This document shows, one piece after another, positions 1 to 11,910 of a DNA stretch of 64,000 nucleotides (the stretch's first letter is position 1; every line of letters begins with the position of its first letter). The DNA comes from Natrinema sp. SYSU A 869 (GTDB lineage Archaea > Halobacteriota > Halobacteria > Halobacteriales > Natrialbaceae). The translations under genes and the position numbers were made by a program. The notes beneath the pieces were generated by a model. The model was not told the origin of the DNA, did not search any database, and worked only from the letters and a program-made list of their open reading frames with translations. Location: contig NZ_CP082248.1 in assembly GCF_019879105.1 (NCBI RefSeq), forward strand, positions 124,001-188,000, in the 5' to 3' direction.

Positions 1-547
1 CGTAGAGGACGTCGCCCTCCTCCTCGTCCACTTCGTCCATCTCCAGGCGGTGGGCCTCGAAGAACCCCACCGACGCGAAAAACGGAGGCTCGAGACCGCT
101 GTCCAAGTACTGCGAGAGGGTGTCCGCGACGTCCGCCGCGCGGTTGACCGAGTGCAATTCGGGAGCGACGTTCGGAGAGAGGCGACCGGCCGTATGGATC
201 TCGTTGTAACCGATGTCTTCGGGCGACTCCGAAATGTGCTGGAGTCCGAACAGGTGTGTCCCGTAGCCGGCTTCGGACAACCGATGCGAAAGCGTCTGTT
301 CGGTGTCGAGTTCCCATTCGGTATGAGCCAGTCCCAAGAGTCCGTTCACGTGCGGGTAGTAGCCGGTGAAGAGGCTACTGCGGCTCGGCGAACACTGCGG
401 TGCCGTCGTAAAGTGGTTGGCGAACCGGGCGCCCTCATCGGCCAACCGATCGAGGTTCGGCATCTCGATGTCGACGCCGTAGCACCCCACGTATTGGCCG
501 AGATCGTGGCAGTGTATCAGGAGCACGTTCGGCGCATCCATTGTCAT
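1..547 (-). CDS. Sulfatase, N-terminal part (runs off the window)
   Basis: This is the amino-terminal third of a sulfatase/alkaline phosphatase-superfamily hydrolase, read on the minus strand and cut by the left window edge. The translation opens PNVLLIHCHDLGQYVGCYG, followed by MPNLDRLADEGARFANHF and then QCSPSRSSLFTGYYPH. The CSPSR block is the sulfatase signature, whose cysteine (about residue 52) is converted to formylglycine in type I sulfatases. The early histidine and aspartate would help bind calcium. Two in-frame ATGs lie at 547 and 541, and a GGGAG stretch just upstream fits either. The substrate cannot be told from this portion. No signal peptide is seen, so a cytoplasmic enzyme is likely. 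Family assignment is confident; specificity is unknown. Confidence 0.85.
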   Translation of the reverse strand, partial: MTMDAPNVLLIHCHDLGQYVGCYGVDIEMPNLDRLADEGARFANHFTTAPQCSPSRSSLFTGYYPHVNGLLGLAHTEWELDTEQTLSHRLSEAGYGTHLFGLQHISESPEDIGYNEIHTAGRLSPNVAPELHSVNRAADVADTLSQYLDSGLEPPFFASVGFFEAHRLEMDEVDEEEGDVLY

Positions 548-611
548 TTTCTCCCACGGGAGAAAACGGTTAAAACTGCAGCCGTGTGACGGCGGATTTC
601 GAGAGAAGTAG

Positions 612-886
612 GTGTCTCAGCGATGGACAAGAAGACAGATACTCGAGAATCGTTACCGCAACATTCTGAAGCCCGAGAGCGTCGTCTGGGACAAGATCGG
701 TGAAACCGTCGAAGAGAACGCAGTTGTCGACAAGCTTTGTCAGCTCCGCGAGGCCGCTCGAGAGGGCAACGTCCCAGTGTTCTACTCCCCGCATACTACG
801 AGGACGCGGAGTACGACGACTGGCAGCACCTCAACGCGATCGACGAGATCATGTCCGACACGCGGATGTTCGACGTCGACACCTAA
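612..886 (+). pseudogene. Isochorismatase-family hydrolase relic
   Basis: Codons from about 660 to 795 read like the middle of a haloarchaeal cysteine hydrolase (isochorismatase family), with GETVEENAVVDKLCQLREAA and then NVPVFYSPH. The reading frame is lost near 797. In the next frame it continues YYEDAEYDDWQHLNAIDEIM and stops at 886. Adding one T in the CAT-ACT junction rejoins the two frames. Even so the gene is short: the family is usually near 200 residues and the second half with the catalytic cysteine is missing. It is therefore a truncated remnant rather than just a frameshift. The neighbours (sulfatase, alpha/beta hydrolase) give no clear pathway. Confidence 0.6.
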
Positions 887-980
887 CCGTCAAAAACGAA
901 CTCCAGTTGTTTGTTGGTCGTGAGAACGATCGGCGCCTAAGCGGCACAACGCTTTCACCTAACGGACCGTACGACGGCAC

Positions 981-1811
981 GTGAACCACGATACCTGGTC
1001 CGAGTCACAAGCAGAAACGACCGTCACCGTCGACGGCCACGAGCTGTCGATCGCGTATCGTGACGAAGGCGAGGGCGAGCCCGTCGTGTTTCTCCACGGT
1101 ATTCCGACGTGGTCGTTTCTCTGGCGGCGGATCACTCCTCAGTTAGCGGATCAGTTTCGGACTATCGTCCCGGATTTCGTCGGCTACGGAAACAGTGATC
1201 GGCGCGATACGTTCGACCGCTCAATCCGCGCTCAGGAACAGGCCGTCGCCAACCTCGTCGACCAGCTGGGACTCGAGGAGTTCCACGTCGTCGGTCACGA
1301 TATCGGTGGTGGCGTCGCGCTCCGGTACGCCGCACAGACGGACGATCGGATCGACAAACTGGTCCTTTCGAACGCGACAGCGTACGGATCTTGGCCGGTC
1401 GAGTACATTACCTCGCTGGGGCTCCCGCGGACCCTCGAGATGGATGCTGACGCGTTCCGCGAACGACTCGATCGCGCGTTCGTCGACGGTCTCGAACGAG
1501 ACGACCTGAATCCGGAGTGGGTTGACGGGATGACAGAGCCGTGGCTCCGAGCTGACGGTCGGCGGGCGTTCGCCCGCGCTGCCGTCGCGACGAACACGAA
1601 CCATACGACCGAAATTGATTACGATATCATCGACGTCGACCTGTTGTGCCTGTGGGGCACAGCGGATACGGAACAACCCGTCGACGATGGCCGGAGACTC
1701 GTCAACGATATCGGTGGCGAGATCGTCGCGCTCGAGGACGCCGGACACTGGGTGACCGAAGACCGGCCGGACGCGTACCGTGACCATCTCGAAGCATTTC
1801 TCACTGAGTAG
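981..1811 (+). CDS. Alpha/beta hydrolase, haloalkane dehalogenase/epoxide hydrolase type
   Basis: A 276-residue alpha/beta-fold hydrolase with a GTG start. The oxyanion-hole region is FLHGIPTWSFLWRR (residues 38-50). The nucleophile elbow is VVGHDIGGGVALRYA with aspartate 107, an aspartate-nucleophile arrangement typical of haloalkane dehalogenases and epoxide hydrolases rather than serine esterases. The catalytic histidine is probably in LEDAGHWVTEDRPD (about residue 257). There is no signal peptide, so it is cytosolic. Length and motif order match the family. The physiological substrate cannot be deduced. The next gene, a DUF302 protein, lies 200 bases downstream on the same strand and is probably separately transcribed. 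Confidence 0.85.
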   Translation: MNHDTWSESQAETTVTVDGHELSIAYRDEGEGEPVVFLHGIPTWSFLWRRITPQLADQFRTIVPDFVGYGNSDRRDTFDRSIRAQEQAVANLVDQLGLEEFHVVGHDIGGGVALRYAAQTDDRIDKLVLSNATAYGSWPVEYITSLGLPRTLEMDADAFRERLDRAFVDGLERDDLNPEWVDGMTEPWLRADGRRAFARAAVATNTNHTTEIDYDIIDVDLLCLWGTADTEQPVDDGRRLVNDIGGEIVALEDAGHWVTEDRPDAYRDHLEAFLTE

Positions 1812-2010
1812 CGTCGGTCGACGCCGTGACAGCGATTACAAATCTGGAGAGTATCGTTCGGGCAGACGACCGGGTCACCATTATAATCCGTGCGGTCGTC
1901 GTTCGCGTGATGGTAGCAATTCATCGAGTGACGACGACGGAAGAGAGGGTGTCGGGAACGATGCTCGGCGGCCGCTTGCCGACGGTGGGTCGGACGACTG
2001 ACTCGTGACC

Positions 2011-2391
2011 ATGGAGAGCGATTCCGATGTCGAGACGTCCGTCAAGCGGGTGAAAGACGCCATCGAGGGGAACGACGACCTCGGCCTGATGGCGGAAGTC
2101 GACCACGAGGCCAACGCCGCTTCGGTCGACCGTGACCTCCAGCCGACGACCGTGCTGGTATTCGGGAACCCGGATCTGGGAACGCCGTTGATGCAGTCGG
2201 CCCGGACGCTGGCGATCGATCTCCCGCAAAAACTGCTCGTTATGGAACGAGAGGATGGAACGGTCACGGTAACCTACAATGACACGACTTATATCGCGGA
2301 ACGACACGGCGTCGACAAGCAAGACGACCGCTTAGACACTGCTTCGGATACACTGTCATCGCTGGCCGCTATCGCGGCCGGACGGGAGTAA
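2011..2391 (+). CDS. DUF302 domain-containing protein
   Basis: A 126-residue protein of the DUF302 family, a small alpha-beta domain of unsettled function found in bacteria and archaea. The translation has the usual pattern: an amphipathic helix (VKRVKDAIEGNDDLGLMAEV), a central strand LQPTTVLVFGNPDLGTPLMQ followed by ALDLP-like ARTLAIDLPQKLLV, and a C-terminal strand TVTVTYNDTTYIAERHG. A GTG lies two codons upstream at 2005; the ATG at 2011 is preferred because no ribosome site supports either and ATG is commoner. There are no membrane segments or signal peptide. Function unknown; family assignment is fairly confident. Confidence 0.8.
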   Translation: MESDSDVETSVKRVKDAIEGNDDLGLMAEVDHEANAASVDRDLQPTTVLVFGNPDLGTPLMQSARTLAIDLPQKLLVMEREDGTVTVTYNDTTYIAERHGVDKQDDRLDTASDTLSSLAAIAAGRE

Positions 2392-2529
2392 CGAGCCTGT
2401 TGCGACTACGGGTTTTGATCAGAGGGGAAAGGGACGCCTTTAGCAGTCACATTCGCCGGTCGTGGCGGCAGTGTACTCCAGCATAGTGAGGTTACGATAC
2501 TACCTCGAATACCTGTTTGCTGATCACGA

Positions 2530-3594
2530 TCAATCGTCCGCCGTCGAGGCGTGTTCATTCGCCCGACTTCGCAGGCCGGCCGCCATCGCGGGGACGTCAC
2601 TCGCCGTGACGGGACCATCGGTCTCGAGTTCCCCGAGCGACTTCGGGAACTCGCGGTGTTCCTTATGAATCGCGATTCCAACCTTCGCCCCCTGGCCCAT
2701 CGCGACGGGGATCTGGTTGTGTCCAGTCGTCAGATCGCCGACCGCGTACAGGCCGCCGACCGACGTTCGGCCGTGATCGTCAACATCGACCATTCCGTCG
2801 TTATTTAGATCTGCGCCGAGCGATGCTGCGAGGGCATTGTTGTACTCACTCCCGTACATCGCGAAGCCGCCCGTGTACTGACGGACTGTACCGTCGCCGG
2901 GCTCCGTCTGGCTGCCAGTGGGACGTGGTCCCACGCTGTCTGCGAACTCCAAGGCCTCGAGCCAGCCGTCATCGCCGTTCCGGACGCCGGTCACGTCCTC
3001 GTGAATGACGTCGACGGGGTGGTGCTTGAGTATCGTCGCAGTCTCGTCGCTCCAGGTCGGTTCGTCACCGCGGAGCAGCAGATCGACGTCGTCGGTGACG
3101 TTCAGCACGATCATCGCGACATGGGCAGCGCTCTCGTCGTGGCCCATCATGTAAACCGGCTCGTCGACGAACATGGACGCGTCGCAGTGCAGTCCGCGCC
3201 CGGTTCGAGGCAGCGGCGGCTCAGGTCGTCCGTCGGAGAACCCAGTCGCCAAAACGACGCTATCCGCGATGGCCGAACCATCCGTCGTCTCGAGTGCGAA
3301 CGAGTCGTCGATCCGCTTGACGCCCGTCACGAACTCCTGATGGTAGTCGGCACCGTACGATTGAATCTTCTCGACCGCCGTTTCGAGGAGTTCGTTGCCC
3401 GACACTGATTCGGGGGTGCCGATGACGTTGTGCGTGTCCTGCATCATCGCGGCCCGACCCCCGCCCCGGTCGAAGACTGCGGTATCATGTCCGAGTCGCG
3501 CCGTGTAGAGGGCGGTTGTCAAGCCGGCGGGACCACCTCCGACCACGGCGACTTCGTATCGGGATTCATTCGAGGTATCAGTGGATGTCGTCAT
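2530..3594 (-). CDS. NAD(P)/FAD-dependent oxidoreductase, thioredoxin-reductase-like
   Basis: A 354-residue two-dinucleotide-binding flavoprotein. The N-terminal FAD site is VAVVGGGPAGLTTALYTARL, and the C-terminal FAD contact is YAVGDLTTGHNQIPVAMGQG, both as in thioredoxin reductases. Where true thioredoxin reductases carry the redox CxxC pair there is only GLHCDASMF with one cysteine, so it probably does not reduce thioredoxin. It is more likely a ferredoxin/NADP reductase-like or other soluble flavin reductase. The ATG at 3594 is chosen over an upstream one at 3618, because 3618 falls inside the promoter and inverted repeat. It is divergent from the HxlR gene at 4009, whose product is a natural candidate regulator. 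The C-terminal 50 residues are an extra tail. Confidence 0.8.
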   Translation of the reverse strand: MTTSTDTSNESRYEVAVVGGGPAGLTTALYTARLGHDTAVFDRGGGRAAMMQDTHNVIGTPESVSGNELLETAVEKIQSYGADYHQEFVTGVKRIDDSFALETTDGSAIADSVVLATGFSDGRPEPPLPRTGRGLHCDASMFVDEPVYMMGHDESAAHVAMIVLNVTDDVDLLLRGDEPTWSDETATILKHHPVDVIHEDVTGVRNGDDGWLEALEFADSVGPRPTGSQTEPGDGTVRQYTGGFAMYGSEYNNALAASLGADLNNDGMVDVDDHGRTSVGGLYAVGDLTTGHNQIPVAMGQGAKVGIAIHKEHREFPKSLGELETDGPVTASDVPAMAAGLRSRANEHASTADD

Positions 3595-3610
3595 TTTATG
3601 GTGACCTATA

Positions 3611-3664
3611 GTTAGCAATAAACGCTCGCTAACCTGTTGGTCATTCGGTCACCGGTCGGTAACC
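3611..3664 (-). promoter_or_regulatory. Promoter and candidate operators of the flavoprotein gene
   Basis: On the minus strand a TATA-like TTTATTG lies about 25 bases upstream of the ATG at 3594. It is bracketed by a perfect inverted repeat, GTTAGC (3611-3616) and GCTAAC (3628-3633). A second imperfect palindrome, GGTCACCGGTCGGTAACC, covers 3647-3664. Repeats around the TATA box are a typical place for a haloarchaeal repressor to act; HxlR encoded just across the gap is the obvious candidate. The repeats are seen directly; binding is inferred. Confidence 0.45.
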
Positions 3665-3771
3665 GGCCTCAGTGCAGGAGCGAAGAAGTAGTCTAAGAAC
3701 AGAATAGATACTACTAGTAACTAGGTTACAATACGTGACAATATGCCGATTCAGGACTAATTGACCCCTAT

Positions 3772-4002
3772 GGCACTGTCTAGTTACTCGATCTCGACGT
3801 ATAGAAGTGTTTCAGAGCCTGCTACAGCATTACTGGTGAAATATGAGATTGTCACTGCTTATGAGAAATTTGCTGAAGCAGCCGAATTATCGCTGCTCGT
3901 GGAACAGAGTCCCCTATATCAGATCCAATATGGTGATTTTACAGCCGATACCGTCACTTCATCACCTTCCCGTATTGCGGTTTCTCTTATCTAGACAGTG
4001 CC
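3772..4002. mobile_element. 231-bp IS6-type MITE with 8-bp target duplication
   Basis: The element begins GGCACTGTCTAG (3772-3783) and ends with its perfect inverse CTAGACAGTGCC (3991-4002). It is flanked by identical 8-bp repeats ACCCCTAT at 3764-3771 and 4003-4010. Ends starting GGCACTGT and 8-bp duplications are the hallmark of IS6-family insertions. At 231 bp it is too short for a transposase and must be moved in trans. The insertion point overlaps the first two bases of the HxlR start codon, so the gene keeps its ATG but has lost the DNA immediately upstream. A second pair of the same ends is at 10823-10971. Confidence 0.8.
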
Positions 4003-4008
4003 ACCCCT

Positions 4009-4383
4009 ATGGACGAATCAACACAGCAACTGAAAGTGTGGTGTACAGGCGAAGACTGGTGTCCGATCACCTCCACTGCAACGCTAATCGGCAAGAAGTG
4101 GCACACTGTGGTCATTCATCAGCTACTTGCCAACGGTCCGCTTGGGTTCAATGCACTCAAAGAAGAAGTCGGAGGCATCTCCAGTAAGGTTCTCTCGGAC
4201 GTCCTCGAAGATCTCGAACAAAAGCAACTGATCGACAGAGAGATTGTCAACGAGAAACCAGTCCGAGTCAAGTACTCGCTGACCGACATCGGTGAGTCAC
4301 TCGAACCAGTCATTCAGGAAATGGCTCATTGGGGAGAAGAACACCTAATGACTGCACCGAACGAAGAGAGTTCAGTTGCGTAA
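4009..4383 (+). CDS. HxlR-family winged-helix transcriptional regulator
   Basis: A 124-residue HxlR/YybR-type regulator. The family core is present: CPITSTATLIGKKWHTVVIH, the helix-turn-helix LGFNALKEEVGGISSKVLSD, and the wing region RVKYSLTDIGESLEPVIQEM. Two cysteines near the N terminus (CTGEDWC) are in the place where some members sense redox or electrophiles; this is a family feature, not shown here. It is divergent from the flavoprotein gene at 2530-3594, a common HxlR-oxidoreductase pairing. The MITE ends six bases before the start codon, so expression must come from a promoter within the element or from read-through. Confidence 0.85.
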   Translation: MDESTQQLKVWCTGEDWCPITSTATLIGKKWHTVVIHQLLANGPLGFNALKEEVGGISSKVLSDVLEDLEQKQLIDREIVNEKPVRVKYSLTDIGESLEPVIQEMAHWGEEHLMTAPNEESSVA

Positions 4384-4481
4384 CTGTATGGATTATTTGG
4401 ATGTTATAAGGTTCTACCTGTTGTTTCGCCTCGCTAATAAGAATATTACATAGCGGTCGCTGTGTGAGTGAGAGTATGAGT

Positions 4482-4603
4482 AGGAGCGGCGAATCGAATT
4501 TCCCAGAGGGTCGCCCACTCCAGTACTCACCGAAACGTAGGCGAGCTTATCTTCCGTGTTCGGGATGGGTACGGGAGGTACCTCGCCACTGTGGCCGCTG
4601 TAA
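4482..4603 (-). rRNA. rrf: 5S ribosomal RNA, second copy
   Basis: A 122-base minus-strand sequence closely matching the neighbouring 5S gene: it shares GAGGTACCTCCCGTACCCAT, CCGAACACGGAAGATAAGC and GGTGAGTACTGGAGTG. It differs by scattered substitutions, mostly in the outer helices, for example a GTGGCGAGG in place of GCGGCGAGG near the 5' side. The 5S fold looks preserved. It is distal in the operon. Ends are set by alignment with the first copy and may be off by a base or two. Confidence 0.85.
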
Positions 4604-4674
4604 TGCCGATCAGCGGAATCGAACCGCCGTCAGACCACGATCGGTGAAGTTCGACCGTATTGGTCGATATGAGT

Positions 4675-4796
4675 GGAGGCGGCGAAACGAATTTCCCAGA
4701 GGCTCGCGCACTCCAGTACTCACCGTAACGCTGGCGAGCTTATCTTCCGTGTTCGGGATGGGTACGGGAGGTACCTCGCCGCTGTGGCCGCCCTAA
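4675..4796 (-). rRNA. rrf: 5S ribosomal RNA, first copy
   Basis: The 5S gene directly after 23S on the minus strand. It starts TTAGGGCGGCCACAGCGGCG, contains the invariant CCGAACACGGAAGATAAGC block, and ends in GCCGCC, which pairs with the 5' GGGCGGC. About 70 bases separate it from the second 5S copy, and no tRNA is found in that gap or after the second copy. Length 122 bases fits haloarchaeal 5S rRNA. Confidence 0.9.
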
Positions 4797-4849
4797 TGCC
4801 GATCAACGGGATCGAACCGTTGCAATACCAATATCGGTGGTGTGTCTAA

Positions 4850-4901
4850 GACCGTGTATACGTGTAGTCCAGTTTACGTCCGGACCCGTTCTCGCGTCAC
4901 G
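4850..4901 (-). other. Pre-23S processing stem, 3' arm (5' arm 7874-7925)
   Basis: The plus-strand segment 4850-4901 (GACCGTGTATACGTGTAGTC and onward to CGCGTCAC) is nearly the inverse complement of 7874-7925 (GTGACCCGGGAACGGGTCCA and onward to ACACGGTC). The two arms enclose the 23S gene. Such long stems with small bulges are where archaeal splicing endonuclease cuts the rRNA precursor at a bulge-helix-bulge. The complementarity is seen in the sequence; the exact cut sites are not defined here. Confidence 0.7.
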
Positions 4902-4919
4902 GATCCAATGCGATGTAAT

Positions 4920-7840
<2,921 letters not shown>

Positions 7841-8063
7841 TTCATCGGATCGGCGGTTGCAAAGCAACCACGTAGTGACCCGGGAACGGGTCCAGTGGAC
7901 GCCTGGACTACACGTACACACGGTCTCATCTGCACGCCGTAGACGCGGCATGCATTAACCCTTCCCACCCGCGTTTACACGGGATGGTGCATCGGTTCTA
8001 TCGTACTCAATCATCGAGCCGTCTCCCACTTAAGGGGCACGATTCGATGACCAGTACGAGCCA

Positions 8064-8135
8064 TGGACCCACAGGGATTCGAACCCTGGGCATCCTCCTT
8101 GCAAAGGAGGCACTCTACCACTGAGCTATGGGCCC
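8064..8135 (-). tRNA. tRNA-Ala (TGC)
   Basis: In the 16S-23S spacer on the minus strand. The acceptor stem GGGCCCA pairs with TGGGTCC, the D-arm is AGCTCAGTGGTAGAGT, and the anticodon stem-loop CTCCTTTGCAAGGAG shows anticodon TGC. The T-arm is CAGGGTTCGAATCCCTG. CCA is not encoded beyond the discriminator A. A tRNA-Ala(TGC) in this position is the norm in haloarchaeal rRNA operons. Confidence 0.95.
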
Positions 8136-8170
8136 ACGTCCGCCCACAATGGGCGGACAAAGCGTATCAC

Positions 8171-8232
8171 GTTAGCCTCGGTAGTTCAAAGGTGCCCGAT
8201 CGGCCATACGGTGGTCGATCGAACGTGGAACC
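8171..8232 (-). other. Pre-16S processing stem, 3' arm (5' arm 9825-9887)
   Basis: Plus-strand 8171-8232 begins GTTAGCCTCGGTAGTTC and ends GATCGAACGTGGAACC. Positions 9825-9887 read GGTCCACGTTCGATGACACT and end GAACTACCAAGGCTAAC, its near inverse complement. The arms bracket the 16S gene and would fold into the archaeal pre-16S stem cut by the bulge-helix-bulge endonuclease. Pairing is strong at both ends and looser in the middle. Confidence 0.7.
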
Positions 8233-8279
8233 GCAATCCGCTAAGGTGGGTCAGGCGCGACGGCCTGATCCCGATCTGT

Positions 8280-9752
<1,473 letters not shown>

Positions 9753-10029
9753 GCTATATATGTACTCCCCATAGTGGGGAGGGTCTGTTGGCGGTGAATG
9801 TTGCAAACACACTCACACATAAATGGTCCACGTTCGATGACACTGGTCGAATGACCAAACGGGCGTCACCGAACTACCAAGGCTAACATCAGATCCCATC
9901 TGTACGGCGGACCGCAGGGGTAGGATCCTCATCTCCTTCGGATGTATTCGTACTCCCTCCGGGGTACATAACCCCTTTGGACTCGAACCATCCGAGGTGG
10001 CGGAGTGCATCACACACGCCGCCTCCTTC

Positions 10030-10045
10030 TTCGTATATATACAGA
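10030..10045 (-). promoter_or_regulatory. rRNA operon promoter (TATA element)
   Basis: On the minus strand, about 290 bases upstream of the 16S 5' end, GTATATATACGAAGAAGGAG includes a strong TATA box. Just downstream (plus strand 9930-9955) lies a degenerate copy of the same block, GAATACATCCGAAGGAGATG. Haloarchaeal rRNA operons commonly use several tandem promoters with such repeated blocks, so both may be active. Start points are not determined. Confidence 0.55.
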
Positions 10046-10822
10046 ATCGCCGGTCACTACTTAAGGCCTACGAACCACAGGTCCGAAGGTAGGTAGTACC
10101 ACGCGTACTATGTGGAGGAAACTGAACAGTACGAGGAGGAAGTCAACTCTGAACCGGCCGCGGTCGATGAGTCAACCTCTAAAAGATATCAAGCACCTGC
10201 TCTCAAGATTTGGGTCTGAATCACCCCTCCGTCGAATGAACTACTCACCCGTTGGCTGTCGAGGGAACCAGCCGTTCACTCGAGACGGTTTATCGGTCCC
10301 AAAGGGTGCGGAGGATTGAATGAAGCTCTCTGCAGAGATGTATGAGGGCAACCAATGGAGCAACAGCGCCACCAGACGCTGAGACGACACAGGTTCTGAG
10401 GCGAGAGAGTGCCAAACGACCAACCGCGACACATGCCGAATGCCGAACTGTTCGAGACCCGCTCGAGATCGGACAGGGTATGCTGGCCGGTTCTGCTTGG
10501 ACAGCTGTGAAGTCCGCTACGGATATATAGCCCGTACGTCGCACAGCCGCTAGCACATCTCGAGTAAACTTGCCCCCTGAAAATGGCCTGTCGAACCAGC
10601 AACCGTCATCGCTCCGTTCGTGACGACCACCAGTTACATGACACTGTCGACTCGAGTCACTCGAGCAGAAATGACTCTACCACAACGGCGACATGATCCT
10701 CTCTACTGCTCCCACGAGGGACATCACTGCCCTACCACCCACAGAGTATGAATTGTGGTCATTCAACGACTCTTTGGGACAATAGTCGAAGTTAATCCTC
10801 TGAGTGAGACATTTCCCAGACC
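10046..10822. other. No gene recognised upstream of the rRNA operon
   Basis: This 780-base stretch contains several short reading frames, none of which resembles a known protein or has convincing codon usage. Another TATA-like sequence on the minus strand (GGGCTATATATCCG, about 10523-10536) could be a far-upstream promoter of the rRNA operon. Otherwise nothing is seen. Confidence 0.5.
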
Positions 10823-10971
10823 GGCACTGTCTAGTTCTGGATTATTTCAGTTGACGTTTTGTTCGTTGAGAGCTTAATGCGGTCTCTAGCGGGTATCGGA
10901 GTTCTTCGAGCGACATGGACCTTGCGACAAGAACACTTCATCGTCTCAAACAGGTTCAACTAGACAGTGCC
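10823..10971. mobile_element. Short IS6-type element or solo-end pair
   Basis: A 149-bp segment starts GGCACTGTCTAGTTCTGG and ends GTTCAACTAGACAGTGCC, giving 14-bp inverted ends identical in their first 12 bases to the MITE at 3772-4002. The flanking 8-mers (CCCAGACC and TCAGAAGC) do not match. It therefore either rearranged after insertion or is an internally deleted IS6 copy that took part in a cointegrate. It has no coding capacity. Confidence 0.6.
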
Positions 10972-10989
10972 TCAGAAGCATCCGCGTGA

Positions 10990-11180
10990 ACTCTTCGACC
11001 CGGCTTAAGCGCAGAGCTTCGTCGCCGTGCCTCGAGATCCCGCGTGGCCCCCAGGGGGCTTCTACTCGTGACATTCCGGCGGCAGCCACCTGTCAGCAAA
11101 GGGCTTCGGCTCCGACATCGCCCACAACAGCCGTGTCCTCGGCCATCCCAGGCTTGGTCGTGTGCGTATCGCCGGTAGCT
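10990..11180 (-). other. Possible IS200/IS605 (TnpB-type) right-end remnant
   Basis: The minus strand reads like the non-coding tail that follows tnpB in haloarchaeal IS200/IS605-type elements: GGAATGTCACGAGTAGAAGC, a short hairpin GCCCCCTGGGGGC, then GGGATCTCGAGGCACGGCGA and GAAGCTCTGCGC. No intact tnpB frame is present upstream. The match is to remembered family sequence, not to an alignment, so this is tentative. Next to the IS6 ends it marks the edge of a mobile-element zone. Confidence 0.3.
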
Positions 11181-11283
11181 TTCGGCGGCAACTGCTACGG
11201 ATTGTCTTTCATTCCGCTGGGGCGGGACGGATGTCCCAAGGGTGGGTACTCCATGCTGAGATGTAAATGTTTCGAACATTTGG

Positions 11284-11690
11284 TTACCGAATCTTGTTTT
11301 TGGCCAGTTCCATCACATCGCTGATCCACTGGGTCAATAGCCGTGTCGCCGGATCGCGATTGATACATCGGCCCTCTTTGTCGAACTCGAGAACCCACTC
11401 GTCTTGGCCGTGATTGATAGTGACCGTCTTACCATCGTCCTCGTAGATCAACTCAACGTGGCCGTCGTGGACTCGTCTGCTGGGGCTTTCGGATTGAGGT
11501 CGATATCAATCCATCGGCTATCAATAATTGCCGACGTTACATTCTTATCTTCATGATATAGCTGCTTAAAGGTTTCTTCCAATTCTGAAGCCAGTTTGAT
11601 GTGATAATCGGCGTTCCGGTCAAACAAGCCCCTCCGAAAACCAGCACCTCGTACGAGTAACCTGATATTCAACGATGCTTCTATAACTCG
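11284..11690 (-). pseudogene. Degraded hypothetical gene downstream of orc1
   Basis: Two overlapping minus-strand frames together look coding. The first includes YHIKLASELEETFKQLYHED and AIIDSRWIDIDLNPKAPADE. After a shift near 11470 the second continues VHDGHVELIYEDDGKTVTIN and EWVLEFDKEGRCINRDPATR, then stops at 11284. The N-terminal side runs into the origin boxes without a clear start codon, so the gene is truncated as well as frameshifted. The composite is acidic and soluble, like a haloarchaeal cytosolic protein. Family not recognised. Confidence 0.45.
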
Positions 11691-11712
11691 GTGAGAAGAC
11701 AAACACCCACCA

Positions 11713-11889
11713 TTTTCGAGTTGTGAATGGGGAGGGGTATGACAGTCTATGAAGGAGAAAGTCGATTTTCGCGGTTCACCTACCCCCCGTTTTCGAGTAG
11801 TAACGGAAATCCTGACGAATGACACACCCCATTTTCGAGTTGTAACGCACTACTCGGAACACTCACACTCCCCGTTTTCGAGTAGTAAG
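11713..11889 (+). repeat. Four origin recognition boxes (ORBs)
   Basis: Four copies of a C-rich run followed by TTTTCGAGT(T/A)GTAA lie at about 11710-11726, 11783-11804, 11823-11846 and 11865-11889, all in the same orientation and 42-74 bases apart. This is the haloarchaeal ORB consensus bound by Orc1/Cdc6. The last copy lies about 20 bases beyond the 3' end of orc1. The iterated box is directly visible; binding is from family knowledge. Confidence 0.8.
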
Positions 11890-11910
11890 ACAGTGGGAAT
11901 AGAGTCAAGA

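Noticed and set aside
1812-2004. Small frames between the alpha/beta hydrolase and the DUF302 gene
   Set aside because: Overlapping frames of 60-73 residues with no family features; treated as intergenic.
3761-3994. 77-residue frame inside the MITE
   Set aside because: It begins outside the element and has no transposase motif. The element is better explained as non-autonomous.
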